From an uncultured Succinivibrio sp. (GTDB taxonomy: Bacteria; Pseudomonadota; Gammaproteobacteria; Enterobacterales; Succinivibrionaceae), in NCBI GenBank assembly GCA_900770725.1, contig CAAGLL010000090.1, positions 24,489-88,488 of the forward strand: a DNA stretch of 64,000 bases, in the 5' to 3' direction. Positions 7,400 to 15,839 of the stretch are shown piece after piece. Both the position numbers and the translations under genes were made by a program. Every line of letters begins with the position of its first letter. Positions within the stretch are counted from its first letter, which is position 1. The notes beneath the pieces were generated by a model that was given only the letters and a program-made list of their open reading frames with translations, searched no databases and was not told where the DNA came from.

Positions 7400-8759
7400 G
7401 TTCACCTTGAAGGAGCTTGCCGCCATATCTGGCGGCAGGCTTGTCGGCGACGACGCCGTGGTCGAGGCGGTGTCCACCGACTCGCGCAAGTGCCAGGGGG
7501 CGCTCTTCGTGGCGCTCAAGGGCGAGAAGTTCGACGGCCACGACTTCATAGGCAAGGCCGTCGCAGGCGGCGCGAAGGCGGTCCTTTCATCAAAGCCGCT
7601 TGAAGGCCTCAGCGTGCCCTATGTCATCTGCCCCGACACGCTGCGCGGGCTGGGGCTGTGCGGCGCCTTGGTCAGGGGCAAGTGCAAGGCCAGGGTGGCC
7701 TCGCTCACGGGCTCCTGCGGCAAGACCACCGTGAAGGAGCTGTGCTCCTCGATCCTCTCGCAGTGCGGCAGCACGATCGCCACATCAGGCAACTTCAACA
7801 ACGACGTCGGCGTGCCGCTGACGCTCCTGCGCCTTGGAAAGGACACGCGGTTCGCGGTCATCGAGCAGGGCGCAAGCCACCTGGGCGACCTCAGGCGCAC
7901 CTGCGAGTTTGTGAAGGCCGATACCGCGCTCATCAACAACGCCGGCGCGGCCCACATCGAGGGCTTCGGGTCGCTGCGCGGGGTCTACGAGGGCAAAAGC
8001 GAGATCCTGCAGGACGTGGTGGGCCGCGGCGGCATCGGCGTGGTGCCCTCCGACAGCAACTGGACGCAGTCGTGGAAGTCGGACTTCGCCCAGGCCTTCT
8101 CCCAGGGCAGGATGTTCACCTTCGGCACGCACGAGGGCGATCTCGCGCGCGTCTTAAGCATCAAGGCCTCAACAGAGGGGATCACTTTCACCATCAGCGC
8201 CTGCGGCAGGTCATTTGACGCCGCGCTGCCGCTCCTGGGCGCGCACAACGCGATGAACGCCGCGGCAGCCTGCGCGCTGGCGCTTGCGACCGGGGCGCCC
8301 TTTGAGGCGCTAAAGCCCGGGCTTGAGCGCGGCGCCCCGATGAAGGGCCGGCTCTTTTTGCAGACGCACGGGGACGTGAGCCTCATCGACGACGCGTACA
8401 ACGCAAGCTACAACGCGGTCATCGCCGCGCTCGACGTGCTCTCGGGCATCCCGGGAAGGCGGATCATGGCCTTCGGCGACATGGGCGAGCTTGGCTCCGA
8501 GGCCGAGGAGCTGCACGCCAAAGTGGGCGAGCACGCCCGCGGGCGCTGCGACGCGTTCTTGTGCGCAGGCCCCCTTGCCAAGGCCGCATCCGAGGCCTTC
8601 GGCCCCGGGGCCGAGCATTTTGACAGCGTCGAGGCGCTCGCCTCGCGCGCGGCGGCCCTGGCCGCGGAGCCTGGCAGGAAGTGCTTCCTCGTCAAGGGCT
8701 CGCACGCCATGGGCATGGACAGGGTGAATGAAGCGGTAAGGCGCGCTGGAGGTTTCTGA
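7392..8759 (+). CDS. murF: UDP-MurNAc-tripeptide D-Ala-D-Ala ligase MurF
   Basis: 455 residues. MurF adds the D-Ala-D-Ala dipeptide to complete the UDP-MurNAc-pentapeptide. The ATP loop TGSCGKTT is at 106-113, and the central domain carries GNFNNDVGVP and EQGASHLGD. The start is a TTG at 7392, supported by the family N-terminus (I-x-F-T-L-x-x-L) and an AGGGGG ribosome site just upstream inside murE. The 3' end overlaps mraY by one base. Its dipeptide substrate needs a Ddl enzyme, which is not encoded in this cluster. Confidence 0.97.
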   Translation: MIEFTLKELAAISGGRLVGDDAVVEAVSTDSRKCQGALFVALKGEKFDGHDFIGKAVAGGAKAVLSSKPLEGLSVPYVICPDTLRGLGLCGALVRGKCKARVASLTGSCGKTTVKELCSSILSQCGSTIATSGNFNNDVGVPLTLLRLGKDTRFAVIEQGASHLGDLRRTCEFVKADTALINNAGAAHIEGFGSLRGVYEGKSEILQDVVGRGGIGVVPSDSNWTQSWKSDFAQAFSQGRMFTFGTHEGDLARVLSIKASTEGITFTISACGRSFDAALPLLGAHNAMNAAAACALALATGAPFEALKPGLERGAPMKGRLFLQTHGDVSLIDDAYNASYNAVIAALDVLSGIPGRRIMAFGDMGELGSEAEELHAKVGEHARGRCDAFLCAGPLAKAASEAFGPGAEHFDSVEALASRAAALAAEPGRKCFLVKGSHAMGMDRVNEAVRRAGGF

Positions 8760-9841
8760 TGCTGGTAATGCTGTCCGAGTGGCTGAGCAACTATGTGGAT
8801 TCGTTCCGCGTCTTCAGCTACCTCACGTTCCGCGCCGTCATGGCATTGTTCACGGCGCTGGCGATCTCGCTGGCGCTGGGTCCCAAGGTCATCAACTGGC
8901 TGCACATCCTGCACTTCGGGCAGCCGGTGCGCAGCGACGGCCCCCAGACCCACTTGAAGAAGCAGGGCACCCCGACCATGGGCGGGCTGCTCATCATCGG
9001 CACCATCATCGTCACGGTGCTGCTCTGGTGCCGCCTCGACAACCCCTACGTCTGGTACGCGATCATCACGCTCGCCATCTACGCGGCCATCGGCTTTTCC
9101 GACGACTACCTCAAGGTCGTCAGGCACGATCCGCACGGGCTTCGCGCCAAGTACAAGTACTTCTGGCAGTCCGTGGCGGCGCTGGGCATCGCCTGCGCCA
9201 TCTACGGCACCGCCTCGACCCCCGCCGAGACCACGCTCGTGGTGCCCTTCTTCAAGAAGTTCATGCCCGACATCGGCTTCCTGATAATCCCGCTGTGCTA
9301 CCTCGTGCTCACCGGCTCCTCGAACGCGGTGAACCTCACCGACGGCCTGGACGGGCTTGCGATCATCACGACCATCACCGTGGCAGCGGGATTGGGGATC
9401 GTGGCCTGGGCGACCTCGAACGTCAACATCGCAAGCTACCTCTACATCCCCTACCTGCCCAAGGCCGCGGAGCTTACCATGGTCTGCACGGCCATCGTGG
9501 GCGCGGGGCTGGGGTTCCTGTGGTACAACACCTACCCCGCCGAGATGTTCATGGGCGATGTCGGATCGCTGGCCTTGGGCGCCGGGCTTGGCGTGATCTC
9601 GGTTTTGATCCGCGAGGAGTTCCTGCTCTTCATCATGGGCGGGATCTTCGTGATGGAGACGCTCTCGGTGATACTCCAGGTGGGCTCCTACAAGCTGCGC
9701 GGCCGCAGGATCTTCAGGATGGCCCCGCTGCACCACCATTTTGAAAAAGGCGGCTGGCCTGAGCCGCGCGTCATGTGCCGCTTCTGGATCATCACGCTGG
9801 TGCTGGTCCTCATCGGCCTCATCACGCTCAAGCTGCGCTGA
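8759..9841 (+). CDS. mraY: Phospho-MurNAc-pentapeptide translocase MraY
   Basis: 360 residues, the E. coli length. This polytopic membrane enzyme transfers phospho-MurNAc-pentapeptide to undecaprenyl phosphate, making lipid I. About ten hydrophobic helices are visible. Conserved catalytic segments include DDYLK near residue 115, the NLTDGLDGL loop near 190, and HHHFEKGGW near 325. The N-terminal FRVFSYLTFRA stretch matches the family and supports the start that overlaps murF (TGATG). Confidence 0.98.
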   Translation: MLVMLSEWLSNYVDSFRVFSYLTFRAVMALFTALAISLALGPKVINWLHILHFGQPVRSDGPQTHLKKQGTPTMGGLLIIGTIIVTVLLWCRLDNPYVWYAIITLAIYAAIGFSDDYLKVVRHDPHGLRAKYKYFWQSVAALGIACAIYGTASTPAETTLVVPFFKKFMPDIGFLIIPLCYLVLTGSSNAVNLTDGLDGLAIITTITVAAGLGIVAWATSNVNIASYLYIPYLPKAAELTMVCTAIVGAGLGFLWYNTYPAEMFMGDVGSLALGAGLGVISVLIREEFLLFIMGGIFVMETLSVILQVGSYKLRGRRIFRMAPLHHHFEKGGWPEPRVMCRFWIITLVLVLIGLITLKLR

Positions 9842-9861
9842 CAGGATGGAGAACTAGAAGG

Positions 9862-11202
9862 ATGAACAAGCTCCTCAACGGCAAGAAGATAGCCGTGCTG
9901 GGCATCGGCGTGTCGAACATGTCGGCGCTGCGCTACCTCATAAAGCATGATCTCAAGGCCCTGACGGTGTTCGACAGCCGCCAGAAGCCGCCGCGCATCT
10001 CCGAGATCCCCGCAGGCGTCGACGTGCGCTTAGGCGAGTTCTCGGCAAAGGCGCTCTCAGGCTACGACATGCTGGTCCTGGGCCCGGGCATCAGCTCGAG
10101 CACCCCGGAGGTCGAGGAGGCCGCGCGCCACGGCGCCGAGGTGGTCGGCGACGTCGAGCTCTTCGCGCGCGAGGTGCGCGTGCCGGTCATCGGGATCACG
10201 GGCTCCAACGGCAAGTCCACCGTGACCACGCTCACCGCGCTCATGGCGCGCAAGGACGGGGTGAACGCCGCGATGGGCGCGAACATCGGGATCCCGGTGT
10301 TCGACGCGCTAAAGAGCGGGGTGGACCTCTATGTCCTCGAGCTCTCAAGCTTCGAGCTTGAGACCACCTCGAGCCTCAAGCTCAAGGCAGGCACCATCCT
10401 GAACGTCTCCGAGGACCACTTAGACCGCTACCACGGCTCCATCGAGGAGTACGCGCAGGCCAAGCAGCGCATCTACCGCAATTGCGAGAAGGCCATAGTC
10501 AACCGCGACGATCCGCGCACCCTGCCCAAGGACGGGCACGAGGTCTTCGCGTCGTTCGGCAGCGACATGCGCGACTACGGGATCATGGTCGAAAACGGCG
10601 GCAAGATCTGGCTGTGCGTCAAGGGCAAGCCCGTCTACGACACCGCGCGCATGCACATCTACGGCGCCCACAACCACCAGAACGCGCTGGCGTGCATGGC
10701 CCTGTGCAACGCGGCGGGGATCTCGCGCAAGGCCCAGCTCGAGGCGCTCGACGACTTCACCGGGCTGCCGCACCGCTGCCAGCTCGTCTCCGTCATCGAC
10801 GGCGTCTCCTACTACAACGACTCCAAGGCGACGAACGTCGCCTCGGCCCAGGCGGCCATCGAGGGGCTCGCCGGAGCCCATCCCAACGGGATCCTGCTTC
10901 TGGCAGGCGGCCTTGGCAAGGGCCAGGACTTCAGCCCGCTGCGCCGCTACATCGGCAAGGAAGTGACCGACGTCTACTGCTTCGGCCGCGACGCTGGCCA
11001 GATCCTCGCGCTTGACCAGGAGCGCTGCCACAGCGTCATGAACATGCGCCAGGCGCTCAACGACGCCCGCGCCAAGGCCAAGCCCGGGCAGGCGGTGCTG
11101 CTCTCGCCTGCCTGCGCCTCGTTCGACCAGTTCAAGGGCTTCGAGGAGCGCGGCGAGATCTTCGTGGGGATGGTGAGGCGCCTGGAGGGGGCTTCGCGCT
11201 GA
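9862..11202 (+). CDS. murD: UDP-MurNAc-L-alanine:D-glutamate ligase MurD
   Basis: 446 residues. MurD adds D-glutamate in peptidoglycan precursor synthesis. An N-terminal UDP-binding glycine motif (VLGIGVSN) is at 12-19 and the ATP loop GITGSNGKST at 111-120. YNDSKATN and the GGLGKGQDF segment lie in the C-terminal half. The ATG at 9862 follows a purine-rich AGAAGG; a longer in-frame start would lie within mraY and lacks homology. The stop overlaps ftsW. Confidence 0.97.
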   Translation: MNKLLNGKKIAVLGIGVSNMSALRYLIKHDLKALTVFDSRQKPPRISEIPAGVDVRLGEFSAKALSGYDMLVLGPGISSSTPEVEEAARHGAEVVGDVELFAREVRVPVIGITGSNGKSTVTTLTALMARKDGVNAAMGANIGIPVFDALKSGVDLYVLELSSFELETTSSLKLKAGTILNVSEDHLDRYHGSIEEYAQAKQRIYRNCEKAIVNRDDPRTLPKDGHEVFASFGSDMRDYGIMVENGGKIWLCVKGKPVYDTARMHIYGAHNHQNALACMALCNAAGISRKAQLEALDDFTGLPHRCQLVSVIDGVSYYNDSKATNVASAQAAIEGLAGAHPNGILLLAGGLGKGQDFSPLRRYIGKEVTDVYCFGRDAGQILALDQERCHSVMNMRQALNDARAKAKPGQAVLLSPACASFDQFKGFEERGEIFVGMVRRLEGASR

Positions 11203-12329
11203 TGATGGCCCAAAGGAGCGGACCTGGCTACGACCGCGCGCTCTTCTGCGCCGCGGCGCTGCTCATGCTCATCAGCGTGGTGCTCATAGCCTCGGCCTCG
11301 GTGATGGAGTCGAAGTCGCTCTACGGCAGCGAGTTCTTCCTGCTGAAGAAGCACGTCGCCTCGATGTGCGTCGCGCTTGGCGCGGCCTTCGTCACGGCGA
11401 TGGTGCCCACGAGGATCTGGCAGCGCTACGCGATGCACCTGCTGCTCTTGAACGCGCTGCTCCTGGTGCTCGTGCTCGTGGTCGGGCGCAACGTCAACGA
11501 GGCCCGGCGCTGGATAAACCTGGGCGTGTTCAACGTCCAGCCTGCCGAGTTCATGAAGCTTTGCTGGATCATCTACTTCTCAAGCTTCGCCTCGCGCAAG
11601 ATCGAGGAGGTGCGCACCAAGGTGAAGGGCTTTTTAAAGCCCATGGTGCTGCTTGCGGTGGTCGCCGTGCTGCTCCTGGAGGAGCCCGACTTCGGCTCCT
11701 GCGTCGTCATCGCCGCCATCTGCATGGGCATACTGTGGATCGCGGGATCGCCCATCATCTACTACGGCATGGCGCTCACCGCGCTGGCCGCGGCCGGCGT
11801 CTTCATGGTGGCAACCCAGCCATACCGCCTGCGCCGCGTCACCTCGTTCCTCGATCCCTGGGCCGACCAGTTCGGCGCGGGCTACCAGCTCACGCAGTCG
11901 CTGATGGCCTTCGGGCGCGGCGGGCTCACGGGCCAGGGGCTTGGCAACTCGATCCAGAAGCTCGGCTACCTGCCTGAGGCGCATACGGACTTCGTGACCG
12001 CCATCCTGGGCGAGGAGGCGGGCTTCATCGGCATGTGCGTGGTGATAGCCTTGGAGTTCTTCATCGTCGTCAAGGCGCTCAGGCTGGGCTTTGGCATCCT
12101 GAAGAACGGGCCGGTGTTCCAGGGCTTCGTCTCGGTGGGCATCGGGCTGCTCTTCTGCATGCAGACCACCATCAACATCGGCGTGGCCTCGGGGGCGCTG
12201 CCCACCAAGGGCCTCACGCTGCCGCTGGTGTCGTTCGGCGGATCGTCGATGATCGTGTGCTGCTCGGCGGTGGCGGTGCTGCTGCGCATCGACTTTGAAC
12301 TCAAGCACCACCAGATAGATCTCGGATGA
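11202..12329 (+). CDS. ftsW: Septal peptidoglycan polymerase FtsW
   Basis: 375 residues. A SEDS-family glycosyltransferase that polymerises lipid II at the septum with FtsI. About ten membrane helices are predicted by eye. Family motifs include NEARRWINLG near residue 102, VQPAEFMK near 114, the LDPWAD segment near 220, GQGLGNS near 245, HTDFVTAILGEE near 262 and PLVSFGGSS near the C-terminus. Two ATGs (11202 and 11205) are possible; either overlaps or abuts the murD stop. Confidence 0.97.
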   Translation: MMAQRSGPGYDRALFCAAALLMLISVVLIASASVMESKSLYGSEFFLLKKHVASMCVALGAAFVTAMVPTRIWQRYAMHLLLLNALLLVLVLVVGRNVNEARRWINLGVFNVQPAEFMKLCWIIYFSSFASRKIEEVRTKVKGFLKPMVLLAVVAVLLLEEPDFGSCVVIAAICMGILWIAGSPIIYYGMALTALAAAGVFMVATQPYRLRRVTSFLDPWADQFGAGYQLTQSLMAFGRGGLTGQGLGNSIQKLGYLPEAHTDFVTAILGEEAGFIGMCVVIALEFFIVVKALRLGFGILKNGPVFQGFVSVGIGLLFCMQTTINIGVASGALPTKGLTLPLVSFGGSSMIVCCSAVAVLLRIDFELKHHQIDLG

Positions 12330-12346
12330 GCGGAGGCTAGGACCAT

Positions 12347-13444
12347 ATGTCACAGAGTCTTGCAGTCAAGGACGCCGGCGAGGGCAAGCGGATCCTCGTC
12401 ATGGCCGGCGGCACCGGGGGGCACGTCTTCCCGGCCATCGCGATCGCCGACGCGCTAAAGGCGCGCGGGCACGAGATCCTCTGGCTGGGCAGCCGCGGGC
12501 GCATGGAGGAGAAGCTCGTGCCCAGGCACGGCTACCCCATCGCCTACATCAAGGTGCACGGCATCAGGCGCAACGGCGTGAAGACCAAGTTCCTCGCCCC
12601 CTTCATGGTGGCAAGGGCGCTTTGGGAGGCGCTCAAGGTCGTGCGCTCGTTCAAGCCCGATCTCGCCTTGGGCATGGGCGGCTACGCCTCAGGCCCCGGC
12701 GGGCTTGCGGCCTTCCTGTGCCGCGTGCCGGTGGTGCTGCACGAGCAGAACGCCGCAGCTGGGCTTACTAACCGCCTGCTCTTCCGCATCGCCAGGCGCA
12801 CGCTCTTAGGCTTCCCCGGGGCCTTCGAGGGGCGCAGCGTCACCGTGGTCGGAAACCCGGTGCGCGCGGAGATCGCAGCATTGCACGAGCGCCCCAAGGC
12901 CCCGCACGAGGGGCCGCTGCGCGTGCTCGTGATAGGCGGCAGCCTGGGCGCCCAGGCGTTAAACCGCCTCGTGCCCGAGGCGGTGAAGCTTATCCCCGAG
13001 GGGGAGATCGAGGTGACCCACCAGTGCGGGGCGGGCAACAGCGCCGAGGTTATGAAGGCCTACGAGGGAGCGCCCTGCCGCTTTGAGGTCTCGGACTTCA
13101 TCGACGACATGGCAGGCGCGTACGCAGGGCACGACCTCCTGATCGCCCGCGCCGGCGCCGGCACGGTCTCCGAGGCCGCGTGCGCGGGGATCCCGGCGAT
13201 CTTCGTGCCGCTGCCCTCGGCGGTGGACGACCACCAGACCAAGAACGCCCGCTTCCTCGAGGAGAAGGGCGGGGCGTTCATCTGCCCGCAGGCCAGCCTC
13301 ACGGCCAAGGCCCTGGCAGAGAGGATTGAAACCCTGGCGCGCGACCGCGCCAGGCTCGAGCGCATGCGCGAGGCCTCGCTCTCGTGCGCCATCACCGATT
13401 CGGCGCAGCGCTGCGCGAGGATCATTGAGGAGGCGGCCTCGTAG
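12347..13444 (+). CDS. murG: Lipid II synthase MurG
   Basis: 365 residues. A GT28-family membrane-associated enzyme that transfers GlcNAc to lipid I, giving lipid II. The N-terminal glycine loop GGTGGHVFPA (about residues 22-31), the MGGYASGPG segment, HEQNAAAGLTN near 138, the GGSLGAQALN loop near 198 and ARAGAGTVSE near 268 are all family signatures. A GGAGG ribosome site lies 10 bases before the ATG. An extra 12 or so residues precede the usual N-terminus. Confidence 0.98.
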   Translation: MSQSLAVKDAGEGKRILVMAGGTGGHVFPAIAIADALKARGHEILWLGSRGRMEEKLVPRHGYPIAYIKVHGIRRNGVKTKFLAPFMVARALWEALKVVRSFKPDLALGMGGYASGPGGLAAFLCRVPVVLHEQNAAAGLTNRLLFRIARRTLLGFPGAFEGRSVTVVGNPVRAEIAALHERPKAPHEGPLRVLVIGGSLGAQALNRLVPEAVKLIPEGEIEVTHQCGAGNSAEVMKAYEGAPCRFEVSDFIDDMAGAYAGHDLLIARAGAGTVSEAACAGIPAIFVPLPSAVDDHQTKNARFLEEKGGAFICPQASLTAKALAERIETLARDRARLERMREASLSCAITDSAQRCARIIEEAAS

Positions 13445-13459
13445 GCCGGCACTATTCAC

Positions 13460-14902
13460 ATGGAAGAGAAGGCAATGGCAGGGTGCAACGCGTCTAATTT
13501 CAGCGTTCCGCAGATGCACAAGATCCGCCGCATCCACTTCGTGGGCATCGGCGGGGCCGGCATGTGCGGCATCGCCGAGGTCATGCGCAACGAGGGCTAC
13601 GCGGTGTCTGGATCCGACATCGCCAGGAGCGCCAACACCAAGCGCCTTGCGGACCTTGGGTGCGAGATCTTCATCGGGCACAAGGCCTCGAACGTCGAGG
13701 GCGCCTCGGTGGTGGTGGTCTCGTCGGCCATCAAGAAGGACAACCCCGAGGTGGAGGCGGCGCGGCTGCTCCACGTCCCGGTGGTCCGCCGCGCCGAGAT
13801 GCTCGGCGAGCTGATGCGCTTCCGCTACGGCATCGCCGTCTGCGGCACCCACGGCAAGACCACGACCACCAGCCTCATCGCCTCCATATTCGCCGAGGCC
13901 GGGCTCGATCCGACCTTCGTAATCGGCGGCCTCCTGAACAGCGCGGGCACCAACGCCCGCCTGGGCCAGGGGCGCTACCTCATCGCCGAGGCCGACGAGT
14001 CTGACGCCTCGTTCCTCCATCTCCAGCCCATGCTCACCGTGGTCACGAACATCGAGCCTGACCACCTGGGCACCTACGGCGGCGACTTCAACCGCCTGCG
14101 CGAGACCTTCGTCGAGTTCCTGCACAACCTGCCGTTCTACGGCGTGGCGGTGCTGTGCATCGACTGCCAGAGCGTGCGCGACATCCTGCCCGAGGTGGGG
14201 CGCGCCATCGTCACCTACGGCACCTCCGAGGACGCGGACTTCCGCGTCGAGAACTTCCGCGAGGAGGGCATGGGATCGACCTTCACCATCGCCAGGCGCT
14301 CGGGCAGGCCGCTTGAGGTCCGCCTGCCGATCCCGGGGATCCACATGGCCAAGAACGCCGCGGCCGCCGCGGCGGTGGCCTGCGAGGAGGGGATCCCCGA
14401 CGAGGCCATCGTCAAGGCGCTGGGCTCGTTCTCAGGCGTCGGCCGCCGCTTCCAGTGCTACGGCGACTTCATCACCCCCAAGGGGAAGGTCACGCTGGTG
14501 GACGACTACGGCCACCACCCCACCGAGGTCGCCGCGACGCTCGCGGCGGCGAGGCTCGCCTTCCCGGGGCGCAAGATCCTGATGGTCTTCCAGCCCCACC
14601 GCTACACGAGGACGCGCGACCTCTACGAGGACTTCGTGAAGGTGCTCCAGGAGCCTGACAAGCTCGTGATGCTCGAGGTCTACCCGGCAGGGGAGGATCC
14701 GATCCCCGGGGCCGACGCCAGGCACCTGTGCCGCTCCATCCGCGCCCAGTCCGACCGCGAGCCTGCCTATGCCGCCGATCCTTCGGAGATCCCGGGCATA
14801 GTCGAGAAGCTCGCAGGCGACGGCGACGTGGTGCTCACGCAGGGCGCGGGCAACGTCACGGCCGTGGCCAGGGCGCTCTCCGAGCGCTGGGCGAAGGCCT
14901 GA
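13460..14902 (+). CDS. murC: UDP-MurNAc:L-alanine ligase MurC
   Basis: 480 residues. MurC adds the first amino acid to UDP-MurNAc. An N-terminal Rossmann motif (FVGIGGAGMCGIAE, about 27-40) is followed by the ATP loop GTHGKTTT near 130, EADESDASF near 177, and DDYGHHPTE near 350, all typical. In E. coli ddlB follows murC; here ftsQ follows directly after 16 bases, so ddl must lie elsewhere. Confidence 0.98.
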   Translation: MEEKAMAGCNASNFSVPQMHKIRRIHFVGIGGAGMCGIAEVMRNEGYAVSGSDIARSANTKRLADLGCEIFIGHKASNVEGASVVVVSSAIKKDNPEVEAARLLHVPVVRRAEMLGELMRFRYGIAVCGTHGKTTTTSLIASIFAEAGLDPTFVIGGLLNSAGTNARLGQGRYLIAEADESDASFLHLQPMLTVVTNIEPDHLGTYGGDFNRLRETFVEFLHNLPFYGVAVLCIDCQSVRDILPEVGRAIVTYGTSEDADFRVENFREEGMGSTFTIARRSGRPLEVRLPIPGIHMAKNAAAAAAVACEEGIPDEAIVKALGSFSGVGRRFQCYGDFITPKGKVTLVDDYGHHPTEVAATLAAARLAFPGRKILMVFQPHRYTRTRDLYEDFVKVLQEPDKLVMLEVYPAGEDPIPGADARHLCRSIRAQSDREPAYAADPSEIPGIVEKLAGDGDVVLTQGAGNVTAVARALSERWAKA

Positions 14903-14918
14903 GCGCAGGGGGCTGCAG

Positions 14919-15839
14919 GTGGGGCGCCAGACCAAGGGACACCTCATAGCGGGAATCGTGTTCGCGGTCGCCGTGGGCTTCGTGCTTTGGAACTTCAACT
15001 CGATCCTCACCTCGTTCCTCGAGAGCGGCAAGTCGCTCCCGGTGCGCTCCGTGCAGATAGACGGCGCGCTCACCCACATGACGCGCCGCGGGATCGCCGA
15101 CACGGTGGGGCGCATCGCCGGCGGGCGCAACATCGCCGCGGTGGACGCCGCGCAGCTGCGCGAGGCGGTGCTCAGGAACCCCTGGGCCGACCGGGTGGTG
15201 GTGCGCAAGAAGATGCCCGACACCATCATCGTCTCGGTGGTCGAGCATGTGCCTGCGGCGTACTGGAACGACCGCGGGCTCTACGATGCGCGCGCGCAGG
15301 CGGTGTTCTACCCAGACCTGCGCGGCTTCGCGGAGCCCCTGGTGCGGCTTGGCGCCTTCCGCGACAACCTCGCCCCCGACGTCTACCGCAGCGCGGTGGA
15401 GTTCATCAAGGCCCTGGACGGCAGCGGCATGCAGATGGTGGCGCTGTACCTTGACCAGGTAAGATGCTATACACTTACGCTGTCCGACGGGGTGCGCCTC
15501 ATCCTGGGAAGGGGCCGCGAGCGCGCCTCCTACAGGCTCAAGCGCTTCGTCAGGGCGCTGCCCAGCGCCGGGATCGACCTCTCCGCGACCGAGTACGTCG
15601 ACCTGCGCTACGACGTGGGCTTCGCCGTCGGCCGCAAGAAGGATCCTGCCGAGCAGGATCAGCAGCCAGGCCAGGCAGGGCAGGCCGGAGAGCAGGATCA
15701 GCAAAAACCGCAGGACCAGCAGAAAGAGCAGAAAGTGCAGCGCGGCGCCGCCGCGGGCGGCGGAGTCCCCGCGCCCGTCCCGGCAGGGGCGCCTTTGCGT
15801 GCCGGAGGGAAGCAGAGTGTTCAAGATCTTCGGAAATGA
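14919..15839 (+). CDS. ftsQ: Cell division protein FtsQ with glutamine-rich tail
   Basis: 306 residues. FtsQ is a bitopic division protein that binds FtsL and FtsB. A membrane helix lies at about residues 9-27, a POTRA domain follows (about 43-115, VRSVQIDG to VEHVPAAYW), and then the FtsQ beta domain. The start is a GTG at 14919 after a G-rich ribosome site. The last 60 or so residues are Gln/Gly/Ala/Pro rich low-complexity sequence, absent from E. coli FtsQ. The 3' end overlaps ftsA by 23 bases. A TGC-TATACA box at 15465-15473 within rare codons may be an internal promoter. Confidence 0.93.
   Translation: MGRQTKGHLIAGIVFAVAVGFVLWNFNSILTSFLESGKSLPVRSVQIDGALTHMTRRGIADTVGRIAGGRNIAAVDAAQLREAVLRNPWADRVVVRKKMPDTIIVSVVEHVPAAYWNDRGLYDARAQAVFYPDLRGFAEPLVRLGAFRDNLAPDVYRSAVEFIKALDGSGMQMVALYLDQVRCYTLTLSDGVRLILGRGRERASYRLKRFVRALPSAGIDLSATEYVDLRYDVGFAVGRKKDPAEQDQQPGQAGQAGEQDQQKPQDQQKEQKVQRGAAAGGGVPAPVPAGAPLRAGGKQSVQDLRK

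Noticed and set aside
8408..9739. 443-codon minus-strand frame opposite murF and mraY
   Set aside because: Antisense shadow with no motif; both plus-strand genes are certain.
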